This document shows positions 55,098-62,424 of a DNA stretch of 64,000 nucleotides, one piece after another. A model generated the notes under the pieces. That model did no database searches, was not told the DNA's origin, and saw nothing but the letters and a program-made list of their open reading frames with translations. Both the position numbers and the translations under genes were made by a program. How positions within the stretch are numbered: the first letter of the stretch is position 1; every line of letters starts with the position of its first letter. This DNA comes from CAMDPA01 sp963825625 (GTDB lineage Bacteria; Pseudomonadota; Alphaproteobacteria; Rhizobiales; Hyphomicrobiaceae). The DNA is taken from the NCBI GenBank assembly GCA_963825625.1, contig CAWGUF010000010.1, forward strand, positions 124,001 through 188,000, given 5' to 3'.

Positions 55098-55688
55098 ATG
55101 CAGGATACGACGATGACAATTCCACTGGGCGAGACACGACAGAGCAGCAAGTGGCCACCGCCGGCACGCGGCTATTTCGCAATCGGCGCCGAGCGCATAT
55201 CGAAGGCGTTGAACCTCGGCAACCTGATGCGCTCCGGTCATGCATTCGGAGCCAGCTTCACATTCACAGTTGGGGCGACCTACCAGGCGCTGGAAGCCAG
55301 AGCCGATACATCCAAGGGCCAGTGGCATCTGCCCCACTACAATTGGGCCGGTGTGGACGAGATCGCATTGCCGGCGGGATGCAAGCTGGTGGGTGTCGAG
55401 CTCGTCGACGAGGCGATTGATCTGCCGAGCTTTCGCCATCCGCTCAGAGCCGCCTACGTTCTCGGACCCGAGCGTGGAAATCTTTCGGAGCATTTGCTGT
55501 CGCGCTGCGACCACGTCGTGCGTATTCCGACGCACTTCTGTATCAATGTCGCAATGGCAGGAGCGATCGTGATGTATGATCGTGTGAAGTCGATGGCGCG
55601 ATTCGCCGAACGGCCGGTCATGCCTGGCGGCCAGCGTGAGGAGCTGCAACCGCACGTGCGCGGCAAACCGTTCACGCGCAAGCCTTGA
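55098..55688 (+). CDS. SPOUT (TrmH-like) RNA methyltransferase
   Basis: 196 residues. Knot-forming SAM-binding motifs: ALNLGNLMRSGHAFGASFTF near the N-terminus, AAYVLGPERGNLSEHLLSRC in the middle, and IPTHFCINVAMAGAIVMYDR (usual family motif: S-x-N-V-x-x-A) near the C-terminus. The target nucleotide is unknown; short members of this type modify tRNA. An ATG at 55113 is an alternative start. Divergent from the EamA gene. Confidence 0.87.
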   Translation: MQDTTMTIPLGETRQSSKWPPPARGYFAIGAERISKALNLGNLMRSGHAFGASFTFTVGATYQALEARADTSKGQWHLPHYNWAGVDEIALPAGCKLVGVELVDEAIDLPSFRHPLRAAYVLGPERGNLSEHLLSRCDHVVRIPTHFCINVAMAGAIVMYDRVKSMARFAERPVMPGGQREELQPHVRGKPFTRKP

Positions 55689-55768
55689 TGAAGTCAGCGG
55701 AAGTGTCCAACGGGACGGGTGGGCAGCGGCATGTGCGGTCGGCCGGTCGCAGCTCCGACGAGGAAGGG

Positions 55769-56290
55769 ATGAAGTTCAGCTCGTTTCACTATCTGCCGTT
55801 TCTCGTTGCGGGCGCGCTCGCCGCGTTTGTCATGGTGCAGGAAGCCATGGCATCGCCGCAGGAGACGGCACGCTTCAACGATTGGACCATCTACCGGCAC
55901 GAAGACCAAAGCGGGCGGATATGTTTCGCGTTGTCGGCCCCGACCTCGATGCAACCGGATGGACCGGGCAGGAGCGGCGCCTACTTCTATATCTCTGCGT
56001 GGCCGCGCCAGGGAGTCAGGGCTGAGCCCAGCCTGCGGAGCCCTAAAGGATACCGCGAGGACTCCACGGTTACGCTCTCCATCGATGGCAGCAATTTCAT
56101 TCTGCTTACGGATGGCTTCACCGCCTACATCGACGACCCGACACGCGAGCTCAAGCTGATTGATGCCATGAAGAAGGGCTCCACCATGGTCGTGCGCGGC
56201 ATCATGGGCAATGGCATTGCTTTCCGCGACTCCTATTCATTGAACGGCGTGACCGCAGCACTGGGAGCAGTCACCCAGAATTGCAGCTGA
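55769..56290 (+). CDS. Invasion-associated locus B (IalB)-family secreted protein
   Basis: 173 residues with a signal peptide (FLVAGALAAFVMVQEAMASP) followed by the IalB core: FNDWTIYRHEDQSGRICFAL and the ASFYISAWP-like stretch, MVVRGIMGNGIAFRDSYSLN, and GVTAALGAVTQNCS with C-terminal Cys. The two conserved Cys (ICF and NCS) could form a disulphide. The ATG at 55769 directly follows GAGGAAGGG and places the signal peptide at the N-terminus. IalB proteins are common in Hyphomicrobiales, mostly of unknown role. Confidence 0.82.
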   Translation: MKFSSFHYLPFLVAGALAAFVMVQEAMASPQETARFNDWTIYRHEDQSGRICFALSAPTSMQPDGPGRSGAYFYISAWPRQGVRAEPSLRSPKGYREDSTVTLSIDGSNFILLTDGFTAYIDDPTRELKLIDAMKKGSTMVVRGIMGNGIAFRDSYSLNGVTAALGAVTQNCS

Positions 56291-56350
56291 TACGTCCCTT
56301 TCCGCCTGCGCGCACACGGTAGACTTTCGGCTGGCGGTCGGGCTGGGGCG

Positions 56351-56381
56351 ATGGGTTGCCTGTGCCTGCCCATGGGTTGCC
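56351..56381 (+). repeat. Two direct repeats 21 bases apart before the SDR gene
   Basis: ATGGGTTGCC occurs at 56351-56360 and again at 56372-56381. The start-to-start distance of 21 bases is two helical turns, which would place two bound proteins on one face of the DNA, about 110 bases before the SDR-like start. It may be an operator or chance. Confidence 0.3.
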
Positions 56382-56489
56382 GTATTGGCGCCCCGTCACC
56401 ACCCGAATCGGCTTGTCATTTAGCTCTCGTTAGTCGAATCGTTGCTTAGTCGGGGCTCCAACAGCGCCGACCGGTCAGGAGACAGTCTC

Positions 56490-57248
56490 ATGGTGATGGG
56501 CGTCATCGAGAGCAGAACGTGTTCCGGGAACGCGCCCGATTTGCGCGGGGCTCGGGTTCTGCTCACCGGCCTGGAGCTGGGCCATGGAGTTGACGTGGCG
56601 CGGGCGTTCGGCGACGCCGGCTGCCGGCTCATGATCCAGTCTCCCTCGACGACGAGCGAGATCGACGTGCTGCTCGAGGAGTTGGCCCGCAGCGCGCAAG
56701 AGGTCAGGTTCAGCGCCACCCAGCTCGACGATGATGATAGCACCTTGCGCTTTGCCCAGTCGGCTGTCACCGCTTACGGCGGCTTGGATGCGGTCGTCAA
56801 TCTGGCCAGGCTCCAGGACAACGGCCTCCGTTCCGACGCCAGCCTCGCGGAAATTGAGGATCGTGTCGCCAGAACCCTGGGACCGGCCTTCCGGATCACG
56901 GACGTCGTCGCCAATCGCATGCAACTCACCTGGACTGAAGGGCTGATATTGAACATCGTGACGCAGGGCCGGGTCGATACGCCGGCTGCCGCCGCAATCG
57001 GTCAGCTCGCCCGGGCAGCACTGGCCGGCCTCACGCGCGCTGAAGCGGCCAAACGCACCGGCCAGGGCGTCAGGATCAACGCCATCGTCCCTGCAGATGT
57101 CAGCCTTGCAGGCTCAGACAATGCACCCACAGGCATGACCAGCGAACCGGAGATTGCCGCCTTGGCTGTGCACCTCGCCGCCAATCCCAACCACGCCTTG
57201 TCCGGTCTGGTATTCGATGCCGCCGGCGTTGGCTGCATGGGGGCGTGA
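56490..57248 (+). CDS. Degenerate short-chain dehydrogenase/reductase-fold protein
   Basis: 252 residues. Rossmann opening RGARVLLTGLELGHGVDVAR in place of TGxxxGxG, then GGLDAVVNLARL (normally NNAG), and the SDR-like end RINAIVPADVSLAGSD. The catalytic Tyr-x3-Lys is missing: the expected region reads DTPAAAAIGQLARAALAGLT, without Tyr. It is therefore probably not an active dehydrogenase. AGGAGA 7 bases before the ATG at 56490 supports this start. Role unknown. Confidence 0.8.
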   Translation: MVMGVIESRTCSGNAPDLRGARVLLTGLELGHGVDVARAFGDAGCRLMIQSPSTTSEIDVLLEELARSAQEVRFSATQLDDDDSTLRFAQSAVTAYGGLDAVVNLARLQDNGLRSDASLAEIEDRVARTLGPAFRITDVVANRMQLTWTEGLILNIVTQGRVDTPAAAAIGQLARAALAGLTRAEAAKRTGQGVRINAIVPADVSLAGSDNAPTGMTSEPEIAALAVHLAANPNHALSGLVFDAAGVGCMGA

Positions 57249-57266
57249 GGCCGAAGCTGCCTCGCT

Positions 57267-57944
57267 TCAGCCGTGCGACTTGGCCTCGGAGAATATCCAC
57301 GACGAAACCGCGGCTGCGAGCAGCGCGCCAGCGATCTGCGCGATCACGAATGCAGGCACATCGCCCGGCGCGATACCTGCGAACGTATTCGAGAATGCGC
57401 GGCCAATGGTGACGGCAGGGTTGGCGAACGACGTCGAGGCGGTGAACCAATACGCGGCGGTGATGTAGAGGCCCACACCCATCGCGACCGAATTGGGGCG
57501 GAAGCGAACGCAGCCGAGAATTGTGAGAACCAGACCGAACGTCGCCACCACTTCCGCCAGCCATTGCGCCGGGCCGCTCCTGGCCGTTTGCGAGATCTGC
57601 AGGATTGGCAATTCGAACATCGCGTGTGCCAGCATGCTGCCGGCACACGCGCCCGCAATCTGGCACGCGATATAGAGCAGAGTGGCTTTCGTCGCTAATT
57701 CGCCTCTCATCAGCATGACGATGCTTACGGCCGGATTGAAATGCGCGCCTGACACGGGCCCGAAAATCGTGATGAGGACATAAAGAATCGCCCCCGTCGG
57801 GATCGTGTTGCCAAGCAGAGCAATGGCAACATTGCCGCCCGCAAGCTTGGCCGCCATGATGCCGGAGCCGACGACTGTCGCCACCAGAAGACCGGTGCCA
57901 AGAGCTTCTGCCGCGAGCTTTCGGCTCGATATCCCCGATGCCAT
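57267..57944 (-). CDS. aqpS: Aquaporin (MIP family) of an arsenic operon, AqpS-like
   Basis: About 225 residues with six hydrophobic segments and both half-helix motifs: GAHFNPAVSIVMLM and SFANPAVTIGRAFS. In rhizobia an aquaglyceroporin of this position (AqpS) exports arsenite formed by ArsC, replacing an ArsB pump. It is encoded after arsC on the same strand with a 31-base gap. The start MASGIS is preferred. No arsB or acr3 gene is seen, which supports the AqpS reading. Confidence 0.87.
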   Translation of the reverse strand: MASGISSRKLAAEALGTGLLVATVVGSGIMAAKLAGGNVAIALLGNTIPTGAILYVLITIFGPVSGAHFNPAVSIVMLMRGELATKATLLYIACQIAGACAGSMLAHAMFELPILQISQTARSGPAQWLAEVVATFGLVLTILGCVRFRPNSVAMGVGLYITAAYWFTASTSFANPAVTIGRAFSNTFAGIAPGDVPAFVIAQIAGALLAAAVSSWIFSEAKSHG

Positions 57945-57975
57945 GACTGTCCGCCCCTGTCTGTCTGCCCTTGAT

Positions 57976-58515
57976 TCAGGAAACGCCCGCACCAGGGGAC
58001 GTCGAGCCCTCCATGAGGCCGATGTCGTCCAGATTGCGTTTGAGCGCGAGAGCGTCGATCGACTGCAGCGGCAGGCTGGTAAAGGCCTGTATGCGGCTCC
58101 GCATATAGCGAAACGCCGTGACGAACGCCCGCTCCTTTTCGATGTCTGTGCCCTCGACCGCGGCGGGGTCCTCGATCCCCCAATGCGCCGTCATCGGCTG
58201 TCCAGGCCAGTAAGGACAGGCCTCTCCGGCCGCGTTGTCACATACGGTGAAGACGAAATGGAGTTCAGGCGCGCCGGGCTTGGCGAATTCATCCCAGCTT
58301 TTCGACGAGAACCCGTCCGTTGGAAAGCCGTAGGAAGCCAGCACTTTCAACGCGAAGGGGTTGATCTCACCCTTGGGTTGACTGCCGGCGGAGAACGAAC
58401 GGAAGTGCGGCGCTCCGGCCTTGCGCAGGATCGATTCCGCCAGGATGGACCGCGCACTGTTGCCCGTGCACAGGAATAAAACATTATAGACCCGGTCAGC
58501 TTGCGCGGTCGACAT
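57976..58515 (-). CDS. arsC: Arsenate reductase ArsC, low-molecular-weight phosphatase type
   Basis: About 179 residues. Nucleophile loop FLCTGNSARS (C16-x3-N-S-x-R) in NVLFLCTGNSARSILAESIL, HFRSFSAGSQPKGEINPFAL, and FTVCDNAAGEACPYWPGQP carrying the further redox cysteines. Reduces arsenate to arsenite with thioredoxin or glutathione electrons. Its start overlaps the 3' end of arsR by 20 bases. Confidence 0.92.
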   Translation of the reverse strand: MSTAQADRVYNVLFLCTGNSARSILAESILRKAGAPHFRSFSAGSQPKGEINPFALKVLASYGFPTDGFSSKSWDEFAKPGAPELHFVFTVCDNAAGEACPYWPGQPMTAHWGIEDPAAVEGTDIEKERAFVTAFRYMRSRIQAFTSLPLQSIDALALKRNLDDIGLMEGSTSPGAGVS

Positions 58516-58864
58516 GACAGACTCCACTGGTGATGCACTGGGTTTCGAGTTCTGAAATCAGCGGCACGCAGATCTCGGGTCTACCGCCGCAGCAGTCCTT
58601 CAACAGATAGCTGAGCACCCCCCTGAGACGGGCCAGGCTCGGTCGATAGATGATGGAGCGACCACGACGTTCCGCCGTGACGAGGCCGGCTCGGGTCAAG
58701 ATGCCGAGATGGCTCGACATCGTATTCGCCGGCACCTCGAGCGCATCGGCAAGCGCCCCCGCCGCCATGCCCTCGGGCTCATGCCGGACGAGAAGGCGAA
58801 AAGCATCGAGCCTGGTCGACTGTGCCAGGGCGGAAAGCGCTTCGATGGTTTGTTCTGTTTCCAT
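58496..58864 (-). CDS. arsR: ArsR-family repressor
   Basis: 122 residues with a winged helix (STRLDAFRLLVRHEPEGMAA; MSSHLGILTRAGLVTAERRG). The N-terminal ELCVCDL metal site of classical ArsR is absent; instead cysteines cluster near the C-terminus (DCCGGRPEIC and TQCITSGVC), a layout seen in other arsenite-responsive ArsR types. It leads the arsR-arsC-aqpS operon. The AT-rich leader at 58861-58895 is the likely operator. The following 58900-59100 holds no gene that I can see. Confidence 0.9.
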   Translation of the reverse strand: METEQTIEALSALAQSTRLDAFRLLVRHEPEGMAAGALADALEVPANTMSSHLGILTRAGLVTAERRGRSIIYRPSLARLRGVLSYLLKDCCGGRPEICVPLISELETQCITSGVCHVDRAS

Positions 58865-59107
58865 ATTTCCAGAATTATAGAAGCATTATCCCCGCGTCAA
58901 GCGGTGCAGACCACCGGCTCACCATGTCCGGCCCCGGCATCGAGCGGCAACAAGCAGACGATAACCAGTCGAGGCGCGCAGCCAGCGACGGTTAAAAAAG
59001 CAAACTTATTCAATGCGTTGAAATTTCACACCCGACCATTGGAGATTTCGTTGCCCTCGCCCGACAAGCCCCTTTCATTCGCGATACCTGAGCCTTATAT
59101 TAGGAGT

Positions 59108-59445
59108 GCCGGATTCGTCCGGCTATGGCGATAAACGCGGTCGGAATAAGCCTTTCGGACCCGGGGGCGGTACCCGGCGCCTCCACCACAGGCTGCAAGA
59201 GCGAGCACAAGGCACGTTCAGGCAGTCTCTGATGGGGGCGAAATAGGATCGACGAGGGGTATAAAGGGCTTGCTTTTGCTCGGCATGGTTCCGCCGTTAT
59301 CGGGCCATCCAGAATAGTTGCCAATGACAACTATGCTGAGGCTGCTGTCGCTGCGTAATGCAGTGCCAAACGCCTGAACCAAAGCCCTTAGCGTTAGCCC
59401 GTTAAGGCGCGGTCCGGAGGGCACCGGGCAACAGAAGCCCTCCAT
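59108..59445 (+). ncRNA. ssrA: Transfer-messenger RNA gene, circularly permuted (two-piece) type
   Basis: The acceptor piece comes first and ends ...CGCCTCC-ACCA at 59188, with T-stem CCGGG (59161-59165)/CCCGG (59173-59177) around the loop GGCGGTA. After about 45 bases of intervening sequence the coding piece begins GGGGGCG (59234-59240), which pairs fully with CGCCTCC (one G-U). AAAGGGCTT (59263-59271) pairs with AAGCCTTT (59148-59155). The tag frame at 59320-59355 reads ANDNYAEAAVAA, followed by TAA (59356-59358). This permuted order is characteristic of alphaproteobacteria; maturation removes the spacer to give two RNAs. Outer ends are approximate. Confidence 0.93.
59416..59443 (+). terminator. 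Hairpin at the 3' end of the tmRNA gene
   Basis: GGAGGGC (59416-59422) pairs with GCCCTCC (59437-59443) around a 14-base loop, followed by ATTTCTCTTC. It is either the terminator of ssrA or the last helix of the coding piece. Confidence 0.5.
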
Positions 59446-59576
59446 TTCTCTTCATGCCGCATCACCACGCACACATAACCACTGATGCATCCCCGAAATG
59501 ACCAGCCGACCGGCCACAGTCGTTTTGAGGACTGGTCTGGTGCGACGCTGAGGCCGGTCTCCTTCAGCTCCGCGGT

Positions 59577-60638
59577 TCAACCCCGGCCGCTGATTTTGAC
59601 GCGAACCCCTGGCGAAGGCCGCTCCATCAGCACCTCGCGGCGGAACCGGAACAACTTGGCCGGCCGGCCGCCGGTCTTGGCGCGGACCTCTCCGGTCGGC
59701 TCCACCAGGCCAGCACTTTCCACCAGGCGGCGGAAATTCTGCTTGTGCAGATGCGGCCCCAGGATCGCCTCTACCGTGCGCTGCAATTCGAACAGGGTGA
59801 AGTCGTCGTTCATCAGCTCGAATACGACCGGGCGCCATTTGATCTTGGAGCGGATGCGGCTGATCGCCGTCGCCAGGATCCGGCGGTGATCGTAACGCAT
59901 CGGCGCACCGAACTTCGGCAGCACCTCCAACCAGTCTTCCGCGGCTTCGCGCCCGTCTCTGCGCGACTCTTCCACGAGCCCCGCCTCGTAGAGCAACTCG
60001 TAGCGCTCGAGAACTTTTTCCTCGTCCCAAGCCGCCCCATCCAGACCGAAGCACATCCGGATACGCTCCTGTCGGCGCAACGGACGAGAGGGGCTGGAAG
60101 CCGTAAGCGGACGGTCGACCCATTCCCGCAACCGGGGAACAATCTCCTCCGTCAGGATGTCCGGCCGGCCATTGCGCCAATCCTCCCAGGGGAAATTCTC
60201 GTACCAGCTGCGCCACAATCCCCGTGCATCGCCGCGATCCTCCGTCGGCCTGGTCAGCGCCAGATATCCGATCGAGACCACATGCGGCGAGCTGTCACCG
60301 GGCTGCGTACCGCGGCCACGGTCGCCGAACGTATAAAGCTGTTCGACATATCCGAGTTCGAGCCCCGTCTGCTCAGCCACCCAGGCACGCAACCCATCGT
60401 CGAGCGTACGGTGCTCGACTGGCGAGAACGGACCGAACGGCAGGCTATCGAAGCCTGTCCGTGCCTCCCCTTCCTGGCGAACGACAAGCACATGCGGCTC
60501 GTTGTTTCGAACCGCCAGGATAGCGGCATTCAAGCCGATCTCGACACCGGATCGGTCATGCCGTCCGGTACGAGCCGCGCCTGTCTTCCCCGCGCCATGC
60601 TGGCTCGAAGTATTTCTGGAGTGAAGCTCTGTCGGCAT
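59577..60638 (-). CDS. NrtR-like Nudix/winged-helix transcription regulator
   Basis: About 353 residues: a Nudix-fold N-terminal domain (residues about 25-190) and a winged-helix C-terminal domain (FTLFELQRTVEAILGPHLHK; NFRRLVESAGLVEPTGEVRA). The Nudix box is degenerate (DDGLRAWVAEQTGLEL in place of REUxEExGU), as in NrtR repressors that bind ADP-ribose instead of hydrolysing it. ATG 60638 has GGGAG about 8 bases upstream. NrtR proteins control NAD metabolism; no NAD genes are near, so the targets are unknown. Confidence 0.8.
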   Translation of the reverse strand: MPTELHSRNTSSQHGAGKTGAARTGRHDRSGVEIGLNAAILAVRNNEPHVLVVRQEGEARTGFDSLPFGPFSPVEHRTLDDGLRAWVAEQTGLELGYVEQLYTFGDRGRGTQPGDSSPHVVSIGYLALTRPTEDRGDARGLWRSWYENFPWEDWRNGRPDILTEEIVPRLREWVDRPLTASSPSRPLRRQERIRMCFGLDGAAWDEEKVLERYELLYEAGLVEESRRDGREAAEDWLEVLPKFGAPMRYDHRRILATAISRIRSKIKWRPVVFELMNDDFTLFELQRTVEAILGPHLHKQNFRRLVESAGLVEPTGEVRAKTGGRPAKLFRFRREVLMERPSPGVRVKISGRG

Positions 60639-60746
60639 GATCCATCTCCCGGTTTCATGAGGAGCTAAGCCGCCGAACGTGGCAAAATTTAAGTGAATGA
60701 GTTTTTTTGTTTCTGCAACAGTCGGTAATATACTCGCCACTTTCAT

Positions 60747-61328
60747 TTAGTCGAAGCGACTGGGCAGCCGGAACGGCTGAGCAACGTCGGTTGCCGGGAC
60801 ATACGCGTCCATCTCATCGATAGCCGTCAGCATCCGGCCCTTCCGTTGCAGCGCGTCATCACCCAGCTCGACCAGCAGCCGGTTGGGAGAGGCCGTCGGC
60901 GAGGCGGTCCGAAGACGGCTGGCGATCTCCGCCTCCGATGCGTCTGGATTAAGCGCGCACGCCATGATGAAAGCCGCAGCCGTGGACCTGCTGATACCGG
61001 CCCAGCAATGCACGACAAGCGGTCCCTGGCGGTTCCATCTCGCCGTGAAGGCAAGCAGATCATCGATGTGAAACCGGGTGGGCTCGACCAGCCCTTTCCT
61101 CGGCGCAACGATGTCGTTGCAGGCAATCTTCAGATGATTGCCCGGATCCAGCAGATGCGGCGTTGCAAGCATCATCTGCTCGTTGATGACGGTTACGAGA
61201 TATCTCGCACCGCTGTCTTCCAGCACGTCGTGGACGTGCAGGAGAGAGCACACGTGAATGGCGTGCTCATCCGTTGATGCTGCGGACTGCGATCGAGGCG
61301 ATCCGCTTTGTCGTGGGCTGCGCGCCAT
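60747..61328 (-). CDS. Tyrosine-phosphatase-superfamily protein
   Basis: 193 residues with the active-site loop VVHCWAGISRSTAAAFIMAC (HC-x5-RS) and an upstream general-acid region (ACNDIVAPRKGLVEPTRFHI). Cytoplasmic, single domain. The first about 24 residues are Ser/Arg-rich and poorly constrained, so the true start may be later. Encoded in a row with the HD hydrolase and NrtR-like gene on the same strand. Substrate unknown. Confidence 0.82.
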   Translation of the reverse strand: MARSPRQSGSPRSQSAASTDEHAIHVCSLLHVHDVLEDSGARYLVTVINEQMMLATPHLLDPGNHLKIACNDIVAPRKGLVEPTRFHIDDLLAFTARWNRQGPLVVHCWAGISRSTAAAFIMACALNPDASEAEIASRLRTASPTASPNRLLVELGDDALQRKGRMLTAIDEMDAYVPATDVAQPFRLPSRFD

Positions 61329-61484
61329 GGCGTGGACAATGCCGTCTGTTCGTCTGTCTTGAGTCGACTGGTGATCGACGCTGAACGAATTATGCCTGTC
61401 CGGGCCGATCGGGCAAGAGCCGAAGCAGCCAATAGGCGGATGTGACCCGATCCATCCGCATCCTGCGCGATTTGCGTTCCCTCG

Positions 61485-62087
61485 CTACGTGGCCCCAAGG
61501 CTGACGAAGCGTTGCAGGAACCGCTCCTGCGCCACTGCGGTTGGCCAAGGCCTCACGTCCCACTGGGTTCCATCACGACCCGGCGATCCGAAATAGGCGC
61601 GCGCCTCCGTCTCGTCGAAGCCCGCAAGCGTCGTTGCCTCCCAGTAGGCAGCGATTCGATCCGCACTCTTGATTGCGGCCATGATGTCGTCCGGCAGTGC
61701 GGGGGGAAGGCCATAGCGCATGTGGATTGCCCCCTGCAGCCGAATCTCGAAAGCCTTGTAGTCAAGGCCGAGCGCCGACTTGAACGGACTGATGAGGTCC
61801 CCGATCACATATTCGGGCGCATCGTGCAGCAATGCGGCCAGGCGCCAGCGATCGTCCAGGCCGCCATGCTCGGCCACAACAATCTGTTCCACCAGCACCG
61901 AGTGCTGTGCCACCGAGAATGCGTGCGCTCCCACCGTCTGGCCATTCCACCGCGCGACACGGGCAAGGCCATGCGCAATATCGGATATCTCGATATCCTG
62001 CGGGTCGGGGGCCAAGAGATCGAGACGGCGGCCCGACAGCATGCGCTGCCAGGCGCGTGACGGGGGCTTCTTCGGAGTATCTGTCAT
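61485..62087 (-). CDS. HD-domain hydrolase (YfbR-like nucleotidase family)
   Basis: 200 residues. Metal-binding HD signature LAALLHDAPEYVIGDLISPF with an upstream His (GAHAFSVAQHSVLVEQI) and downstream Asp in IKSADRIAAYWEAT, as in 5'-deoxynucleotidase YfbR-type proteins. The start MTDTPKKPP is chosen; the open frame extends upstream with less typical sequence. It is the first gene of a minus-strand run with the phosphatase and NrtR-like genes. Confidence 0.85.
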   Translation of the reverse strand: MTDTPKKPPSRAWQRMLSGRRLDLLAPDPQDIEISDIAHGLARVARWNGQTVGAHAFSVAQHSVLVEQIVVAEHGGLDDRWRLAALLHDAPEYVIGDLISPFKSALGLDYKAFEIRLQGAIHMRYGLPPALPDDIMAAIKSADRIAAYWEATTLAGFDETEARAYFGSPGRDGTQWDVRPWPTAVAQERFLQRFVSLGAT

Positions 62088-62241
62088 GTTAGCGCTGGTA
62101 GCACGGTCCTGGGGCATGCTGCAAAGGCTGGCAAACAAGGAATCAACGGGAGCATTGGCGTGCCGCCCTTGCAAGTGAGGCTACGATCTGTAGGCTCCGG
62201 CGAAATTCAATTCGCGCCATGAACACGAGGGATGAAGACCG

Positions 62242-62424
62242 ATGGCAAAGTCTCCCGCCCGCAAGCGGAACGCCGCTTCCAAGTCCCCCAGGACGTCGGC
62301 CTCCAAGCCTCCGGTCAAGGGCAAGAGCACGACGCCTCATGCGAAATCAGGCGCTGAGCGTGCAGTGTCGCCGCGTGCCGACCACTGGCTGTTCAAGTCC
62401 GAGCTCCTAATAAAATTATTATAA
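62242..62424 (+). pseudogene. EVE-domain protein, truncated after the first strand of the domain
   Basis: 60 codons: a Lys/Ser/Pro-rich N-terminal tail (KSPARKRNAASKSPRTSASK), then RADHWLFKSE, which is the opening of EVE (PUA-like, modified-base-reading) domains, normally continued by P-x-x-W/F. Here it switches after base 62403 to LLIKLL and a stop, at a sharp change to AT-rich DNA (TAATAAAATTATTATAAATC). The remaining about 140 residues of the domain are not in the window. This looks like insertion or a deletion junction at about 62404. Confidence 0.7.

Noticed and set aside
59100..59445. Short protein frames on the minus strand (76 and 75 codons)
   Set aside because: They lie antisense to the tmRNA acceptor and coding pieces; conservation there reflects the RNA.
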